Virus record (IMG/VR): IMGVR_UViG_3300042876_000641
Coordinates: 1 to 47,015 of that record
Source of the DNA: a virus
Strand: one strand, 5' to 3'
DNA: 47,015 nucleotides
Shown here: piece by piece, positions 21,538-32,426 of the stretch
Numbering within the stretch: position 1 is the stretch's first letter
Layout of the letters: every line of letters begins with the position of its first letter
The notes under the pieces: model-generated
Databases searched by the model: none
The model's input: only the letters and a program-made list of their open reading frames with translations
What the model was told of the DNA's origin: nothing
Program-made: the position numbers and the translations under genes

Positions 21538-24500
21538 ATGGCTGATCCGCAATTTATACGGTCATTCAAAGATGCTGATGGCAAAACATACGATATACCT
21601 TCTGATGAGGCCAATGACTTTGTGAAAGAATTTCCCAAAGCACAGGAGATTCATTCTTTTGTAGTCGGTAAAGATACCCTTGATATTCCAAAAGAAGAAG
21701 TCGCTGATTTTGTAAAGGATATACCGGAAGCAAAACCGCTTCAAAACTATGATTTGGGCCAACCTGTTCCTGTTCAACCAAAACCCTTAATAGCAGAACC
21801 AGAGACAGGCAAAGACACAAAGCCCGATCACGGCTACCTTATGTCAAATATCCTTCAGGGGATTACTTCGACCGAGAAATGGATTTACGATCTCCCGAAG
21901 CTTCTTTACAAAACAGCAGCACTTCCCTTTGAAGGGCTTGCCAATGTTACCGGATTCGAAGCGCTCAGGCCACCTTCCACAGAACAAATTAATAAGGGTT
22001 ATGAAAAGATCCCCGGAGTAGGTAATATCAGTAAAATGCTCGGTGATTATTCGGACTACCTGCAAAACAACATAGAGGCCGATCCTGACGCAAAGAAAAA
22101 CGTTATAGATACTTTCACCAACGGGATAAGGAATGGTGACATTAAAGAAATAGGCACCGGATTTAAGCTCTTAGGTGGTCAGTTATTGCAGTCTCTTCCT
22201 TCAACCATACTTGCCGGAGCAGCCGGAATGAAAGCGGTTGATACCGGACTGAAAATGACACCTTACCTGAAAGAATTAGCGAAGTCATACGCACCCCTTA
22301 CGGCGGTATTTGCGGAAGGCAAACTTGATGAGATTGAAAAGAATGCACCGGATCTGCCTAACGCCGAAAAGCTGACTATTGCATGGGCCAACGGATTCTT
22401 TGAGAACCTTTTTGAAAGAGAACTCGGAGCCGGAGCAGTGGCACAGTCTTTGGCCGGAATCATAAAGAATGCCGGAAAAGAAGAAGGCGCAAAAATTGTT
22501 AAGCAAGGCTTTAAGAAAACTTTTGCCGAAATGCTTACCGATAAACCCTGGATGGCACCATTTGGGGAAATGTTTGAAGAAATGGGTACGCAGATTTCCG
22601 AAAATGCCTTTGACAAATACTTTGGGTACAGACCCGAAATGAGTCTCATGGATGGAGTGGCCACGGCCGGACTTGCCGGATTAACGATGGGTGGCGCTTT
22701 CGGTGGAGTTATCTCAGGAACAAAATACGGTGTCGAAAAAGTCAATCAGGCCGCTTACAACAAAAGAAAGTCAGACCTAATCAATCAGGCCGGAACACAC
22801 ATTGATGAAAACGTTATTCCCCTGATTAAACACGACACTTCAGACCAAATTATTGAAGTAAATCATAAAGGTAAAGGCTGGTTTGTGGTCAGTGGTGATG
22901 TCAACGACCCATCATCCATGCTTATCCTTGCCAACAAAGAGAATCCACAGGAAAGGATTACTCCAAGCAGGGCCGAAATTGACACCAAGGATATTCTTTA
23001 CATACCAACTTCCGAGTTTCGTGACTCACAACTGCAAGATCTTAAAGATCAATTTGCAGAAATTGAGGCAAAGAAGAAGCAGAAAGTCCAACAGGAAGAT
23101 CATGCCGCATCATTCACGCTTAATGACCCCGTAACCATGCCAGATGGCAGAACCGGAAAAATAATCCGTATTGAGGGCCGCGACCAATTCTTTGTCGTTC
23201 CAGATGAAAACGAAGGTCGGGAAGTCAACCCAATGCTGTTTAGTCCGGCAGAACTCACAAAGATTCAACCCCCAACAGATCAATCCACCATTGAACCAGT
23301 AACAGACCAACAAAATGAGCAACCATCAAACACCAATCCAGTTGAGACAAAGCCAAAAGAGCAGCTTATCAACATCGGAACTCAAGCAGAACCTCAAAAT
23401 ACGAGGCTTATCACCGACCCGGATGGGATCAAACGAGTTGATGCGAAGTTCGATGACCAAGCCTCCGCTAATAAAGCTGCTGAAATTATTCGTACAAAAG
23501 GTAAAGTATCAGCTAACTACGATGTAACAGTTGACAGAGTTGAATTAAATCCTGACGATGAATTTACTGATGTAATCTATACCGTCACACTTCGCCCAAA
23601 GGTGGCCGTAAGTTCCCAAATATCTCCTAATTCTGAACAAATTGGGAATAATTTGGAATCAAAGGTTTCAGAAACAGCCGTTACCCCCACGGTTGAGGTG
23701 ACACAGGAGCAAGCCCCAAAGACCTCTACTCCTGTTGAGCCTGAAAATGGGAATATTCTCAATTCGCAAATTGCAAATGTTTCAGAAAATGTTAACAATA
23801 ATTTAATACAAACTGAAAATGTTTCCGAAATAAAGCCACAAGAAACTAATATTGAGACTATTACTGAAACTATACCGACTGAAAGTTTACAGAAAAGTTC
23901 AACTCAAAAAGTAAAAAAAGAAAAAAGTGCACCGAAAATTCAAACCGAAGCCTACAATACAGAAACTCACCCAAGAGATGTAAGGGCAATTGTCCTGAAA
24001 CACTTCATCGGTGGAGGCAAGATAAATAAGTCTGCACTTCAAGAACTGTTTGGAAAGAAAAACAGCACCAATAGGGACGCTGCGGTTGAGGCTGAACGCA
24101 AACCAAGATTCACATGGGTTTCAGATTCAGAAGGTTCAAGTATTGCACAAATAGCGCACTCTCTTTGGGAAGAACACGGCCTTGACTCGGAAGGAAACAC
24201 TATTGAAGGAATGAGTGACCAGGACTTCCGCAACGAAATTGAAGATGTAATCAAGAGTTATTCTTCCCCTGTTCAAATGGCTAAAGACCTTCTTTCAGTA
24301 AATAAGGCCAAAGAAAGCCAATATACTGACGAGCAAATCCTTGAAATGGAAAAATTAGGGATAACAAATGAACCATTGTCAGAAGAAGATGCTATATTTG
24401 TAAATAGTGCACCACAAGATGATGCTGAATACATTAACGCTCTTAATGAATACTACGGGTTATCAGCCGAAGATCAAACAGCACTAAATAATTTATACCA

Positions 24501-27500
24501 TGAGTCTTACACAGGAACAGAGAATGGAGTTAGCCAAAGCAGCCCGAAACCTGAAAGCAATGGAACAAGCCAAGCAGAGAACAGGCCAGTCTCACCCGAA
24601 AGAGAAAAAATCGAATCCGAAATAACTCAGGTTAAGTCCGATTTAAAGAAGGCAAAATCCCTTGCCACAAAAGCATCATCCCTTTACAATAAGTTAAAGA
24701 AATCGCCTGAATTTGGCGGAAAAGGTCAAATATCCCAAGACGGAACAGTTGCGGGAAGTGAAGCTATTGATTTTGGTAATGATGCAATTTTAAACGGTGC
24801 GAAGAAAAAAGTAACCGAAGCTAATCAGGCTGTTTCTGAACTCGAAAAGAAACATGCCAAACTTGAAGATTCCCTTGTAAATGTAGTGCATAATCAACAG
24901 GAATTGTTTGTTTCTCCCCTCACCGACCTTATTGACCAATCTAAAAAGAAATCAAATACTGTTGACTCTCAACTCAAAGGTCAAGACATTAACCTCAATC
25001 CAACAGAAGGTCAAAAAGAAGCCGGAAATTACGCTAAAGGCCATGTAGTAGTTCGGGGAATGAATATTACCATTGAAAATCCAATTGGTTCAGTCCGAAA
25101 AGGTATAGACGAAGATGGTAAAGCATGGGAACACACCATGAAATCCCATTATGGCTACTTCAAGCAAACCGAAGGAAAGGACGGTGACCATATTGACACA
25201 TTCATTGGCCCTAATCCCGAAAGTGAAAAAGTATTTGTAGCTGACCAAATCAATCCAAGTACCGGAAATTTCGATGAAAGTAAGGTGATGATTGGTTATA
25301 ACACCGTTGAAGAGGCACATCAAGCCTATTCCGAGAATTACGACAAGGATTGGAATGGGTTAAAGTCCATCACGGAGGTTGGTATAGTTCCTTTCAAAGA
25401 ATGGCTAAATGACGGCAAAAAACAGCACAAACCCTTTGCGGAGTACAAAGAGACTCCTGACCCAACAATAATTGTTCCACTTAACACCCAACCCAATGAA
25501 AGCGAAAAAGTGCAAGCCGAAGGTGGTAAAACCGCCAAAGAAGAAGTAAAATCTGAACAACCAAGTGTTGAAACAGTTAAGAAACCGTCTTTGGAAACGG
25601 AGGCGGTTTCAGTTTCTCCCCTTGAATCACTTATCGCTACCTCTCAAAAGAAAACAAGTGTAAAAGTTACTTCTCAGGCCGCAAAAGTCTTTGAACCCGG
25701 CACAAAAGTCAACACAAAGTTCTTAGGTCAACCACTTAGGGCGACCGTACTTGATTCCCCAAGAATATCCGAAGGAAAACTGAAAGTTAAGTCAAGTGAT
25801 GGAGTTATCTATACCGTGAAGGTGAGTGATACAAGCGTGGCTGAATCAAGATATTCAATGTTGGATGATATGATTTCTCCTTTCCTTGATTTAGTTCAGG
25901 GGAAACAGTCTCAAAAAGCAATTGCAAGAGCGATTCTTTCAATATCAAAGACCAAACAAAAAATTCTTTTCCTAAATAAAGAGGATGCCGCTAATAATAT
26001 GGTACAAAATGGAGTTAGTCCGGCAGACGCAAAAGAAACACGGATAAAAAATTATCAGGCAGTTCAGATAAAAGGAAGAATTTATATAAAGCCCGAAATT
26101 ACTGACCCAAGAGAAGTTGGACGACTTATTATACATGAATTAATACATGGTAAAATAGAGTCACAATTTCCCAACCTATTAGATAGGAAAGCGTACTGCG
26201 AAGATATTTATCTTGCGTTGGGTAAAAACGAGATTGAATCCGTTGTTCCGGAAGGATATTGGTCTGACCCAATACGGATTCAAGGAGAAGAATACTTCTC
26301 TCATAAAGTCGAACAAATAATAGAAAGATTACTTTTTAGTCCACAAAAATCTGCCGAACAGATATTTGACGAAATATTGTCAACAGTTCCAGATAATTCA
26401 ATTAAAAACGCTATCTTAGAAACAGTAAATCAAACCATTGAACTTAATAAATTAAGAGATGTTATCAACACCCATATTACAGGAAATAGTGTTAGTAAAC
26501 AAAAGCGATCTATCACCAAAGGAGAAACAGTTAGTAATAGACTGTCTGAACCAAGACACTCCGTGGACCCCAGAAGCGGAGGAACTTCTGAACAAGGTCT
26601 ACGATACGGTGGGAAAAGAACCCCTATTCAACAGGTAACCCATGCCTACGACATACTTAATCCGGGAGATAAAACGGTATCTGAGGGTACTAAAAAGATT
26701 GGCAACAAGAAAGAAAAGCCAGCCAACAATTGGATTTCCCAACGGCAGGAAGTACCGGAAATGGGACAAGTTCATGGAAACCCCGTACATGAAGGCGAAA
26801 ATGGAAGAAGAAATGGCAATTCCATACCAAAAGAGAGTAAGAAATCCGCTCCCCCAGCAATTAAAATAGATGGAGTTGACCAACCCACTCACGCCTTAGA
26901 TATTCTCAACGGAACAGCAATGTTCTCCCGTGATGCGAAACCCCTGACAGTTGAAGAAAAAAGGGCACAGCAAAAAGCCGAGATCACAGAAATTGAATGG
27001 GTAAAGACTGCTGGAGAAAGACTCAGAAGAGGCATGCAGGATGCGGAACTCTCCGCAAAGTTAATGCAGGAATTTATTGAAAAGGCCACAGGGGAGAAAT
27101 TACCAAGCCACATGGACGGTTACAAGTCCCAAAACCTTGAATCTTCCAAAAATGCCTATGCCATAAAGCAACTTGAAGAGACTATTGTAAAACCTTTAGT
27201 CCGGGCGCAGCTTGACCTAAAAAATAACTACAAGGTTTCCGATGAAGAAATTGCCGACTATGTTATGGCCTCCCATGCACCGGAACGGAACTTAACAGAA
27301 CGAGCAAAACGGGTTAATGCAGATTATAGCAAGGTAGAAAACTCAGTAGGCACAACAGAACAGGTGGTCAATTTAATGGATGACCTGAAAGCCCAAAACA
27401 AATACAAGGAGCAAGTCACCAATATGTCTGCCGATGAGTTTAGGGCCTGGTACCTGGAAAAGAAAAAAGCCCAACTCGAAAAGAAATATGCCGAAAATGA

Positions 27501-30153
27501 CTATGCTGGACTGACCGAATGGATGAATGAAGAAGTTGATAAAGGTCTTTATCACCCAAGCAACAGAGAGGAATCGCGAGAAAAATGGTCTGTTGACGAA
27601 TTTGCCAACTTCAAAATCAAGCAGTTTGAGGATAAAGTCACGGATAAAAAGCATCTGAAAGAACTTTGGCACCAGGTTAACCGGTTGACAAAATTTTCAC
27701 TCGATGAAGATTTAAGAAGCGGAAGAATCAATCAGCAGATGTACGATTTTTTACTCAACAGGTGGAAAAAATACGTGCCATTAAGAGGTTTTGAAAACAT
27801 TACCGCCGGAGACGTATTCGACTACACAACTGGAGAAACTAACGGGATGATTCAGCCCATGAAAAGAATTGAGGGCCGCAGATCAAAAGCCGATGATCCG
27901 TTTGCCAACATGGTCAGTATGGCCCAATCCTCAATCATTCAGGGGAACAAAAACAGAACAGCACTGAGCGCACTGTATATGGTTCGTGCTTATCCACAAT
28001 TTCAAGCGAAAAACGATAAGGCAAGTGGACTGTTTCGTTTGGCAAAAACCGTACTCAGAAAAGACACCGTAACGGGTAGTTGGTTTGAATATGACGAAAA
28101 CGACGGAGTTGTTCCGCAGGAAGATTTTGACAAAGGTCTCGCCAAGCGAGTTAGCGACCCTTCATCTTTCCTTTTGAGAAGGACAAATCTTCAAGACAAA
28201 GAAAGTCAGGTTGTGGCCGTTGAGGACGGAGTACGAAAAGTAATGTATTTCGCAGACCCGGACGTTGCCCGGTCTTATAAAGGAATCAATAAGGAAAGCA
28301 CCGAGAAAGTTGTTAAGGCTTACACAGCAGTTATAGGGAAACCCACAAGGATAATTACCCGGCTCTGGACAACATACAGCCCAAAATTCATCCTGAGCAA
28401 CACTCCGGTTGACTTACTGTTCTCTGAGTTTAATCACATGATTAACAGCAACGGAAACTTCATCGGTTTCAATCAGGCGCTTCCCGGATCCGCAAAAGTC
28501 CTTTCTAAATATGTTTGGGGTGGTAGGGAATCGCTTAAACCCGAATACGACTCCAATGGTGTCCCGACAAATATGGATGGATTCATGGTGGAGTTTTTGG
28601 AGAATGGAGCAGAAACCGGATTTTCACACCAAATGAGCATAGCACAACACAGAATAGCAATCAACAAGTTGCAAAAAGAGTTAAGTGGAGATGCCCTGTA
28701 TGCGCCTAAAAAAGTTCTCGATGTTGTAATTGACCAAATTCAGCACACGGCAGAACTTTCAGAAGGACTTTCAAGACTTTCAACTTATGTCGCCTCGAGA
28801 AAATCTGGAAAGACAAAACAACAGTCCGCTTTTGATGCCCACGAGATAACTGTGAACTTTACCAAGTCCGGTAAATATACCTCTGTATTCAGTCCTTTGT
28901 ACGGATTCTTTAATGTAGGGTTTCAGTCTTTAAAGACCGGAGCAACACTGATTAATCAAAATAAAGGTAAAGGAATAGCAGCTTTGGCCGCACTGGTTGC
29001 ACTCGGTTATGCAACGGCGGCGGTACTCTCAGCCACAGGGCCGGAAGATGACAAAGACAAGTCACTCTATTACTCGCTTTCGGACTATGACAGGTTCAAT
29101 AAATTCATAATTCGTAACGGAAAAGGATTTATCGTCATTACAGTTCCTCACTTTTTCAGGGCTTTCTACGCTTTGGGGGTAGGCATTCACGACATAACAT
29201 CCGGCCACAAAAATATGATGGACGGTGTTTTGGATGTTTCGGGGAATATGCTTTCCACCCTCTCACCCATAAATATGCAAGGATCAGGATTCACTAAAGA
29301 TGGAGCGAGCGCAAGGTTTGTTGTTCCGACCGCACTACAACCCGTTTTAGACCTAAAAACCAATAGTGATGCTTTCGGTTCAAAAGTATATAAAGAGCCT
29401 TTCCTTCCGGCCATGAACGGTGTTGATCCGGCTTATACAATGTCCATGCCTTATGTGAACCCCACTTTAAAAGAGGCATCCCGTAAATGGAACAACCTAT
29501 GGGGTGGTGACGACAACAGATCAATGGAAATGGTTGTCAATCCCAAAACGCAGGAATGGGAACACAACAAACTTAAGGGTATGATAGACTGGAACCCCTC
29601 TCAGGTTGAACACGTTTTTGAATATATGGGTGGCGGTGCGGCGAGATCATTCAACGAGCTTGCCAAAACAGTAAACTACCTGATTGATAAAAGTAACGGA
29701 AAGGATGTTCCACTTGAACCAAGAAGTACTCCAGTTTTAAGCACCTTCTATCGGGAGCCAAAATCGGTAAATGATATTTCTAAAAGCTACAACCTTCTTA
29801 AAAGCAGGATGCAAACACAGGATTTCATGACCGCAAAGGCTAAAGAAGAAATGATTACCAATAAAAATTCAAGTCCTTTCATTAAGGAAATGAGCAATAT
29901 CTACACACGAAGAAGGATGGCTGCGTACGACATAGCCGAAAAACAGTTGGATGCCCTTAACAAGTCATTCAAGTACGATCCTTCCATGAAAAATGCAGAA
30001 ATGATGGATAGGGTCAACCAGATTAAAAAAACAGCAGTGGATGAAGTTTTGAAGATCGACAAAAATCTTGAAGAACTCTATAAAACCGGATCAAACGAAG
30101 ATACCCGTAATAAATCTTCTGCCGATAACCTATTAAAATACCTTCATAAATAA
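21538..30153 (+). CDS. Giant polyvalent protein with pyrophosphatase-like, zincin and C-terminal LPD-type domains, 2871 aa
   Basis: Order: two N-terminal repeats with DIPxxEVxDFVKDxPEA (1-62); weak membrane helices (about 210-225 and 380-405); low-complexity Pro/Thr linkers; a helical domain (about 800-925); a coiled coil (1020-1065); an InPase-type domain (about 1160-1300) with GHVVVRGMNITIENPIGSVR and GDHIDTFIGPNPES; an HExxH zincin motif IIHELIHGKIE (H1533, E1534, H1537); and a C-terminal region (about 1790-2800) resembling the large polyvalent associated domains, with a membrane helix at 2479-2501. Polyvalent proteins are injected with phage DNA and carry several effector activities. It stands two bases after an internal virion gene and five before the portal, so it is probably packaged. 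Domain names beyond InPase and zincin are tentative. Confidence 0.75.
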   Translation: MADPQFIRSFKDADGKTYDIPSDEANDFVKEFPKAQEIHSFVVGKDTLDIPKEEVADFVKDIPEAKPLQNYDLGQPVPVQPKPLIAEPETGKDTKPDHGYLMSNILQGITSTEKWIYDLPKLLYKTAALPFEGLANVTGFEALRPPSTEQINKGYEKIPGVGNISKMLGDYSDYLQNNIEADPDAKKNVIDTFTNGIRNGDIKEIGTGFKLLGGQLLQSLPSTILAGAAGMKAVDTGLKMTPYLKELAKSYAPLTAVFAEGKLDEIEKNAPDLPNAEKLTIAWANGFFENLFERELGAGAVAQSLAGIIKNAGKEEGAKIVKQGFKKTFAEMLTDKPWMAPFGEMFEEMGTQISENAFDKYFGYRPEMSLMDGVATAGLAGLTMGGAFGGVISGTKYGVEKVNQAAYNKRKSDLINQAGTHIDENVIPLIKHDTSDQIIEVNHKGKGWFVVSGDVNDPSSMLILANKENPQERITPSRAEIDTKDILYIPTSEFRDSQLQDLKDQFAEIEAKKKQKVQQEDHAASFTLNDPVTMPDGRTGKIIRIEGRDQFFVVPDENEGREVNPMLFSPAELTKIQPPTDQSTIEPVTDQQNEQPSNTNPVETKPKEQLINIGTQAEPQNTRLITDPDGIKRVDAKFDDQASANKAAEIIRTKGKVSANYDVTVDRVELNPDDEFTDVIYTVTLRPKVAVSSQISPNSEQIGNNLESKVSETAVTPTVEVTQEQAPKTSTPVEPENGNILNSQIANVSENVNNNLIQTENVSEIKPQETNIETITETIPTESLQKSSTQKVKKEKSAPKIQTEAYNTETHPRDVRAIVLKHFIGGGKINKSALQELFGKKNSTNRDAAVEAERKPRFTWVSDSEGSSIAQIAHSLWEEHGLDSEGNTIEGMSDQDFRNEIEDVIKSYSSPVQMAKDLLSVNKAKESQYTDEQILEMEKLGITNEPLSEEDAIFVNSAPQDDAEYINALNEYYGLSAEDQTALNNLYHESYTGTENGVSQSSPKPESNGTSQAENRPVSPEREKIESEITQVKSDLKKAKSLATKASSLYNKLKKSPEFGGKGQISQDGTVAGSEAIDFGNDAILNGAKKKVTEANQAVSELEKKHAKLEDSLVNVVHNQQELFVSPLTDLIDQSKKKSNTVDSQLKGQDINLNPTEGQKEAGNYAKGHVVVRGMNITIENPIGSVRKGIDEDGKAWEHTMKSHYGYFKQTEGKDGDHIDTFIGPNPESEKVFVADQINPSTGNFDESKVMIGYNTVEEAHQAYSENYDKDWNGLKSITEVGIVPFKEWLNDGKKQHKPFAEYKETPDPTIIVPLNTQPNESEKVQAEGGKTAKEEVKSEQPSVETVKKPSLETEAVSVSPLESLIATSQKKTSVKVTSQAAKVFEPGTKVNTKFLGQPLRATVLDSPRISEGKLKVKSSDGVIYTVKVSDTSVAESRYSMLDDMISPFLDLVQGKQSQKAIARAILSISKTKQKILFLNKEDAANNMVQNGVSPADAKETRIKNYQAVQIKGRIYIKPEITDPREVGRLIIHELIHGKIESQFPNLLDRKAYCEDIYLALGKNEIESVVPEGYWSDPIRIQGEEYFSHKVEQIIERLLFSPQKSAEQIFDEILSTVPDNSIKNAILETVNQTIELNKLRDVINTHITGNSVSKQKRSITKGETVSNRLSEPRHSVDPRSGGTSEQGLRYGGKRTPIQQVTHAYDILNPGDKTVSEGTKKIGNKKEKPANNWISQRQEVPEMGQVHGNPVHEGENGRRNGNSIPKESKKSAPPAIKIDGVDQPTHALDILNGTAMFSRDAKPLTVEEKRAQQKAEITEIEWVKTAGERLRRGMQDAELSAKLMQEFIEKATGEKLPSHMDGYKSQNLESSKNAYAIKQLEETIVKPLVRAQLDLKNNYKVSDEEIADYVMASHAPERNLTERAKRVNADYSKVENSVGTTEQVVNLMDDLKAQNKYKEQVTNMSADEFRAWYLEKKKAQLEKKYAENDYAGLTEWMNEEVDKGLYHPSNREESREKWSVDEFANFKIKQFEDKVTDKKHLKELWHQVNRLTKFSLDEDLRSGRINQQMYDFLLNRWKKYVPLRGFENITAGDVFDYTTGETNGMIQPMKRIEGRRSKADDPFANMVSMAQSSIIQGNKNRTALSALYMVRAYPQFQAKNDKASGLFRLAKTVLRKDTVTGSWFEYDENDGVVPQEDFDKGLAKRVSDPSSFLLRRTNLQDKESQVVAVEDGVRKVMYFADPDVARSYKGINKESTEKVVKAYTAVIGKPTRIITRLWTTYSPKFILSNTPVDLLFSEFNHMINSNGNFIGFNQALPGSAKVLSKYVWGGRESLKPEYDSNGVPTNMDGFMVEFLENGAETGFSHQMSIAQHRIAINKLQKELSGDALYAPKKVLDVVIDQIQHTAELSEGLSRLSTYVASRKSGKTKQQSAFDAHEITVNFTKSGKYTSVFSPLYGFFNVGFQSLKTGATLINQNKGKGIAALAALVALGYATAAVLSATGPEDDKDKSLYYSLSDYDRFNKFIIRNGKGFIVITVPHFFRAFYALGVGIHDITSGHKNMMDGVLDVSGNMLSTLSPINMQGSGFTKDGASARFVVPTALQPVLDLKTNSDAFGSKVYKEPFLPAMNGVDPAYTMSMPYVNPTLKEASRKWNNLWGGDDNRSMEMVVNPKTQEWEHNKLKGMIDWNPSQVEHVFEYMGGGAARSFNELAKTVNYLIDKSNGKDVPLEPRSTPVLSTFYREPKSVNDISKSYNLLKSRMQTQDFMTAKAKEEMITNKNSSPFIKEMSNIYTRRRMAAYDIAEKQLDALNKSFKYDPSMKNAEMMDRVNQIKKTAVDEVLKIDKNLEELYKTGSNEDTRNKSSADNLLKYLHK

Positions 30154-30158
30154 ACGCC

Positions 30159-32096
30159 ATGACAGACTTTGCTATTAAAACCGACTACCGGAAATTCAAC
30201 AAAACCTCTTTAGGTATTGAAGATACTCCACCGGAACCACAGATACTTCCCTTGGATCAAAATGTTCAGTTGGGAGAAGAGCTGATTCAGAAAGCATGGC
30301 GATACTATTCTGCCATGCAAGACTTCCGCACAAGAAGGAAGCGGGCCAGAATGTACCTTCGAGGAGACCAATGGGGAGAACCTGTAATTGTCAACGGCAA
30401 GCAAATGACCGAAGGAGAATACATAACCCTTCAGGGAAAGACTCCATTGAAAAATAATAAACTCCAGCAGATCCGCAAAAATGTCATCGGCCAGTGGCGG
30501 GGTAACGAAAGTAAACCTGTGGTGCAAGCCATTCAAAAAAGGGATGCCTTTGCCGAAGAAATGCTCACCAATGCTATCTACAAGGTTTACGACATAAACA
30601 ACATCGCAGAACTCGACACAAGGGCCTTTGATGAATTTACCTTGTCGGGTGCAATTGTCTGTAAGGTCACCTATGAATACTGTAAAGAGCGCAACCACAA
30701 CGAGATTTACAACGGACTTATCAACGTAAACCGATGGTTTCAGGATACCGATGTTGAAGATGTACGGATGCACGGACTGAAATTCTGTGGTCACTTCATG
30801 GATTTGGAGCGTGACCAGGTTATTTCTGCCTTTGCCAAAACCCAGGAAGATATTGACAGGATAGAAGCGATTTACACGAATAAAAACATGGATTCCCAGC
30901 CTAATAGCAGGGCCTTTTCTTCGGCAGCTGTGGACAACATTTCTTTTCTCACCGCTAACGATGCCAGTAAATGCAGGGTATTTGAGATTTGGCAGGAAAA
31001 GTTAATTCCCGTACTTCATTGTCACGACACCCTCACAGGTAAGAAAATCAGCACCCGCCGCCCAAAAGAAGAAATTGATGAAGTGAACAGAAAAAGGATG
31101 GCCGAAGCTATTGCTCAAGGTGTGCCGCCGGAGGCCGTCCCGATAGTCTATTACGAAAAGGCTTTTGAACAAGTTTGGGAGTGTTACTTTGTTTCACCTT
31201 ACGGACATATTCTCTATCAGGGAGAAACACCATATACCCACGAATCCCACCCTTTCATCGTTTTGATGTACCCATTAATTGACGGTGAAGTTTGGGGTAT
31301 GTATGAAGATATTATCGACCAACAACGGTATATCAACCGAATGATTATCCTGTATGACTTCATCATTTCAGCCTCAGCTAAAGGGGTTTTAATTGTGGAT
31401 GAAGCAAGTATAGCAGACGATTTTGATTTGGACGCAATTGCTGAAGAGTGGGTAAAATACAATGGCGTTATCAAAATGAAGTTAAAGGCTGGTGCGGTTG
31501 CTCCAAAACAGGTGTCGGCCAACTCAACCAATGTAGGACTTCAGGAAATGATCGCGCTTCAGATGCGTGACCTTCAGGAAATATCCGGCGTACACGGAGC
31601 ATCGCAGGGAGCCGAAGCTAAGTCAGGAACAGCAGCTTCACTTTACGCTCAACAGGCACAGAACGCAGCTACTAACCTCAGAGACCTGTTTGAAACTTTT
31701 GTGAACAACTATAAGCAAGCAAGGGATACCAAGATAATGAAGTTGATCCTTCAATATTACAATGAACCTCGGTCAATTTCTTCATCCAAAGTCAGTGTAC
31801 GGGCAGGACAAACAGATATGTTCGACCCTGACGTTATCCGTGACATGGAATTTGATTTGCATATTACCCAAAGCTCCGACACCCCTGTTTACCGTCAAAT
31901 GATGGAGACAACGCTTGTCAGACTTTTGGAATTACAGGCTATTGATGTTGAGTCGTATCTTGAAAACAGTTCTGTCCCATTTGCTCAGAATCTTTTGGAG
32001 TCAATTCAAAAGAAAAAAGCTGAGTTTGCTGCACAGCAACAAGCCCTTGCAGCAGCCAATCCGCAAGCAGTAGCACAACCCCAAGAAGCGCAGTAG
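30159..32096 (+). CDS. Portal protein, P22-like, 645 aa
   Basis: The N-terminal part (residues 35-120: WRYYSAMQDFRTRRKRARMY, YLRGDQWG, LKNNKLQQIRKNVIGQWRGN) and the middle part (GEVWGMYEDIIDQQRYINRM) have the usual order of P22-type portals of Bacteroidota phages. The C-terminal tail is Gln/Ala-rich and probably forms the barrel. The portal is the dodecameric DNA gate of the head. It is last in its operon, followed by a strong bidirectional terminator, whereas terminase is on the other strand. Confidence 0.88.
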   Translation: MTDFAIKTDYRKFNKTSLGIEDTPPEPQILPLDQNVQLGEELIQKAWRYYSAMQDFRTRRKRARMYLRGDQWGEPVIVNGKQMTEGEYITLQGKTPLKNNKLQQIRKNVIGQWRGNESKPVVQAIQKRDAFAEEMLTNAIYKVYDINNIAELDTRAFDEFTLSGAIVCKVTYEYCKERNHNEIYNGLINVNRWFQDTDVEDVRMHGLKFCGHFMDLERDQVISAFAKTQEDIDRIEAIYTNKNMDSQPNSRAFSSAAVDNISFLTANDASKCRVFEIWQEKLIPVLHCHDTLTGKKISTRRPKEEIDEVNRKRMAEAIAQGVPPEAVPIVYYEKAFEQVWECYFVSPYGHILYQGETPYTHESHPFIVLMYPLIDGEVWGMYEDIIDQQRYINRMIILYDFIISASAKGVLIVDEASIADDFDLDAIAEEWVKYNGVIKMKLKAGAVAPKQVSANSTNVGLQEMIALQMRDLQEISGVHGASQGAEAKSGTAASLYAQQAQNAATNLRDLFETFVNNYKQARDTKIMKLILQYYNEPRSISSSKVSVRAGQTDMFDPDVIRDMEFDLHITQSSDTPVYRQMMETTLVRLLELQAIDVESYLENSSVPFAQNLLESIQKKKAEFAAQQQALAAANPQAVAQPQEAQ

Positions 32097-32130
32097 TGGT
32101 TTTCATAGTTAGTTTAGTTAGTGGTTGAAG

Positions 32131-32159
32131 AAAAGCCGGGTATTTTAGCCCGGCTTTTT
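32131..32159. terminator. Bidirectional intrinsic terminator
   Basis: AAAAGCCGGG (32131-32140), loop TATTTTAG, CCCGGCTTTTT (32149-32159). Perfect stem with A-run and T-run, so it serves both the portal operon and the convergent terminase operon, which end on either side. Confidence 0.92.
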
Positions 32160-32163
32160 GAAT

Positions 32164-32415
32164 TTAATTAATCCAAGAATTTGTAATCCACTTATAAGCA
32201 GGTTTCTTAACCCACTTCATAACCATTTTTCCTGTTTTGGGATCTTTTACCCAAATAGAAGAACGGTTTATGGAGTCCATGTGCTTGCAGAAATTATCAA
32301 GAATTTCTTTGGTCTGGTCATTGAGTTGCGACTTAGGAACACAAACAGTTTTATTTTGTCCACAAAATTTTACTCCCGGAATGGCTTTTCTTAATTCATT
32401 TTTTGTTGTAATCAT
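32164..32415 (-). CDS. Small basic protein, 83 aa
   Basis: Begins MITTKNELRKAIPGVKFCGQ; basic, with CGQNKTVCVP and a C-terminal KWVKKPAYKWITNSW. It is the last gene of the leftward terminase operon; its stop lies almost against the terminator. No family recognised. Confidence 0.6.
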   Translation of the reverse strand: MITTKNELRKAIPGVKFCGQNKTVCVPKSQLNDQTKEILDNFCKHMDSINRSSIWVKDPKTGKMVMKWVKKPAYKWITNSWIN

Positions 32416-32426
32416 AGCTATCTGAT

